DNA from: Acidobacteriota bacterium
GTDB lineage: Bacteria; Acidobacteriota; Terriglobia; Terriglobales; Acidobacteriaceae
Direction: 5' to 3'
NCBI GenBank assembly: GCA_021810735.1
Contig: JAJZIF010000278.1
Span: 1 to 5,674, forward strand
Length of the DNA stretch: 5,674 nucleotides
Below are positions 4,720 through 5,674 of the stretch, one piece after another. Position 1 is the stretch's first letter. Each line of letters opens with the position of its first letter. The notes beneath the pieces were generated by a model that made no database searches, had not been told where the DNA came from, and was given only the letters and a program-made list of their open reading frames with translations. The position numbers and the translations under genes were made by a program.

Positions 4720-5674
4720 TCAGGCTGACCAGATGAGGGCGAGTTCGAGTTGCACATCGGGGGGCGATTCTTGCGGCGGCCGGAAGGCGCTGGCGGAGAG
4801 AACACGGCGAATTCCATCTGCCAAAGCATAAAAGCGGAAGGGCGGAATGCCGAAGAATCGCTGCGAGATGACGAGCAGCTTGTCGGTGAGGATGCGCAGC
4901 TTCATCTGTTGTCCGAGGAAGGTGGCGGCGAAGTAAGCCGCCGCCGTCACTAACACAACTAAGTTCTTCAACCGCCGATACTTCAGCACACGGATATCTT
5001 CGAGGTTGTAACTCTGTTTGAGGAAGCGGAAAGTTTCCTCAATTTTCCATCTCGTCCAATAGATTTGCGCCGCCCAGCAAAGGCTTTCCGAGTCCCGCGC
5101 TCGCAGTTTGAGGTGGGTGAGCAGCATGATGGGCTGCTCACCGAAGCCGGCGATGACCACCAGCCATAGCTTCTCGGCACGCTTGGTCAGGCGAATGGGT
5201 TCGGCGCCGTAACGCAAGTCGTAGCTCTTCTCCTGTCCCTTGTCGATTTTCACCACGCGCGCCTGGTGACGGAGCGGGCAGCCCAGGGCCACCTCCGCCA
5301 CACGGCGCAGCCGGCCGCGCCGATCGACCACCGTGGGTTCGCCGGTGGAGCGGATGACGAAGCGCAAACCCTTGTCCAGCAAGGGTTCCAGCAGCTTCTT
5401 TCGGTCGCCGCCGCGGTCCACTGTCCAGATCCCGCGCCCCGCCAGATGATGGTCCACCTGATCGACCATGGCGAGAATTTCCGCGTTCTCGCTGCGGAAA
5501 TTCTTTCGCCTCGACCGAGAACAGCTGCTGACACAAGGGCACGATCTCGCTGCCTCGCACCTCGGCTCCGGCCACCTCCAGCAGCCAATAGCCCGGGTGC
5601 GTTTCGCCTGTGCTGCCGTCCCACACCGGCGCCAGGTGCTCCATTTTCTGGGCATACTCCTTGCGAATGTCGCT
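4720..5674 (-). pseudogene. IS4-family DDE transposase, frameshifted and cut by the window edge
   Basis: The gene reads leftward from beyond the right edge and stops at TGA (4720-4722). Two frames make one protein. The first (5674-5498, 59 codons, containing SDIRKEYAQK and YWLLEVAGAEV) is the N-terminal part. The second (5496-4720, 258 codons) continues with SENAEILAMVDQVDHH. Dropping one base near 5496-5500 joins them smoothly as EAKEF-RSENAEI. The catalytic core is otherwise complete: GIWTVDRGGDRKKLL holds the second Asp (codon 5416-5418), and IYWTRWKIEETFRFLK is a perfect IS4 Y-(2)-R-(3)-E-(6)-K signature, with catalytic Glu at 5038-5040. The first catalytic Asp is at the window edge (5669-5671) or just outside. 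It would cut and paste its own element, but the extra base should inactivate it unless it is a sequencing error. It faces the sugar operon. Confidence 0.88.
5494..5500 (-). other. Frameshift point in the transposase gene
   Basis: Read on the - strand the spot is TTTCCGC. The upstream frame reads GAA TTT and the downstream frame resumes at CGC AGC GAG, leaving one extra C, or equivalently one extra T in the TTT run. Both repairs give the same protein, EAKEFRSENAE. The site does not match the X-XXY-YYZ heptamers used for programmed -1 frameshifting in insertion sequences, and a +1 shift would be needed. A mutation or an assembly error is the simplest reading. Confidence 0.75.

Larger units (their letters stand above)
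4647..4736 (+). other. Possible 5' remnant of a fifth operon gene, or a spurious frame
   Basis: ATG 4647-4649 overlaps the TGA stop of the TIM-barrel gene as ATGA, the same arrangement as at 2640. It opens a 29-codon frame starting MNQVQIERTN and ending at TGA 4734-4736, inside the 3' end of the opposing transposase. The only purines upstream are an A-run and GG directly against the ATG, so the ribosome site is poor. If real, only the first few codons belong to the original gene and the rest is insertion-sequence DNA. No family can be assigned. Confidence 0.2.

Noticed and set aside
1..5674. CRISPR array, tRNA or rRNA gene
   Set aside because: No regularly spaced repeats, tRNA-like segments or rRNA-like conserved blocks were seen on either strand.

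Overview
The window holds most of a compact sugar-acid catabolic operon on the + strand, followed by a convergent, broken insertion-sequence transposase that runs off the right edge. GC is moderate to fairly high, genes overlap by 4-8 bases, and Shine-Dalgarno sites are good, so this is bacterial. The mix of a rhamnonate-dehydratase-like enolase superfamily enzyme, a Gfo/Idh/MocA oxidoreductase and a xylose-isomerase-type TIM barrel resembles carbohydrate clusters of soil bacteria such as Acidobacteria, Verrucomicrobia or Proteobacteria. That placement is an impression; nothing here fixes the phylum.

Layout. Positions 3-134 look like the C-terminal end of a protein begun outside the window, perhaps a type-1 periplasmic sugar-binding protein or LacI-like sensor domain. 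Positions 135-364 are a non-coding leader with a GC hairpin, a 17-bp palindrome (254-270) and three TGCGAT repeats, a plausible operator region. Then come four co-directional genes: an L-rhamnonate-dehydratase-like enzyme (365-1555), a Gfo/Idh/MocA oxidoreductase (GTG start, 1573-2643), a family-1 solute-binding-protein-like protein with no visible signal peptide (2640-3803), and a sugar-phosphate-isomerase-like TIM barrel (3796-4650). Gaps are 17, -4 and -8 bases, so the genes are almost certainly co-transcribed and probably translationally coupled. An ATGA at 4647 hints at a fifth gene that no longer exists. An IS4-family transposase on the - strand (4720 to beyond 5674) carries an internal frameshift near 5494-5500.

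How the genes may work together (inference). The dehydratase would convert an aldonic acid into a 2-keto-3-deoxy acid, while the oxidoreductase and the TIM-barrel enzyme would oxidise and isomerise or epimerise the sugar or its derivative. The leaderless binding-protein homologue could bind the substrate inside the cell. The substrate is unknown. The dehydratase departs from RhmD at a metal ligand and at the residue pairing with the catalytic His, so it should not be labelled L-rhamnonate dehydratase without a test.

The most interesting points are the signal-less solute-binding protein translationally embedded between two enzymes with no permease or ATPase in view, the altered dehydratase active site, and the candidate operator.
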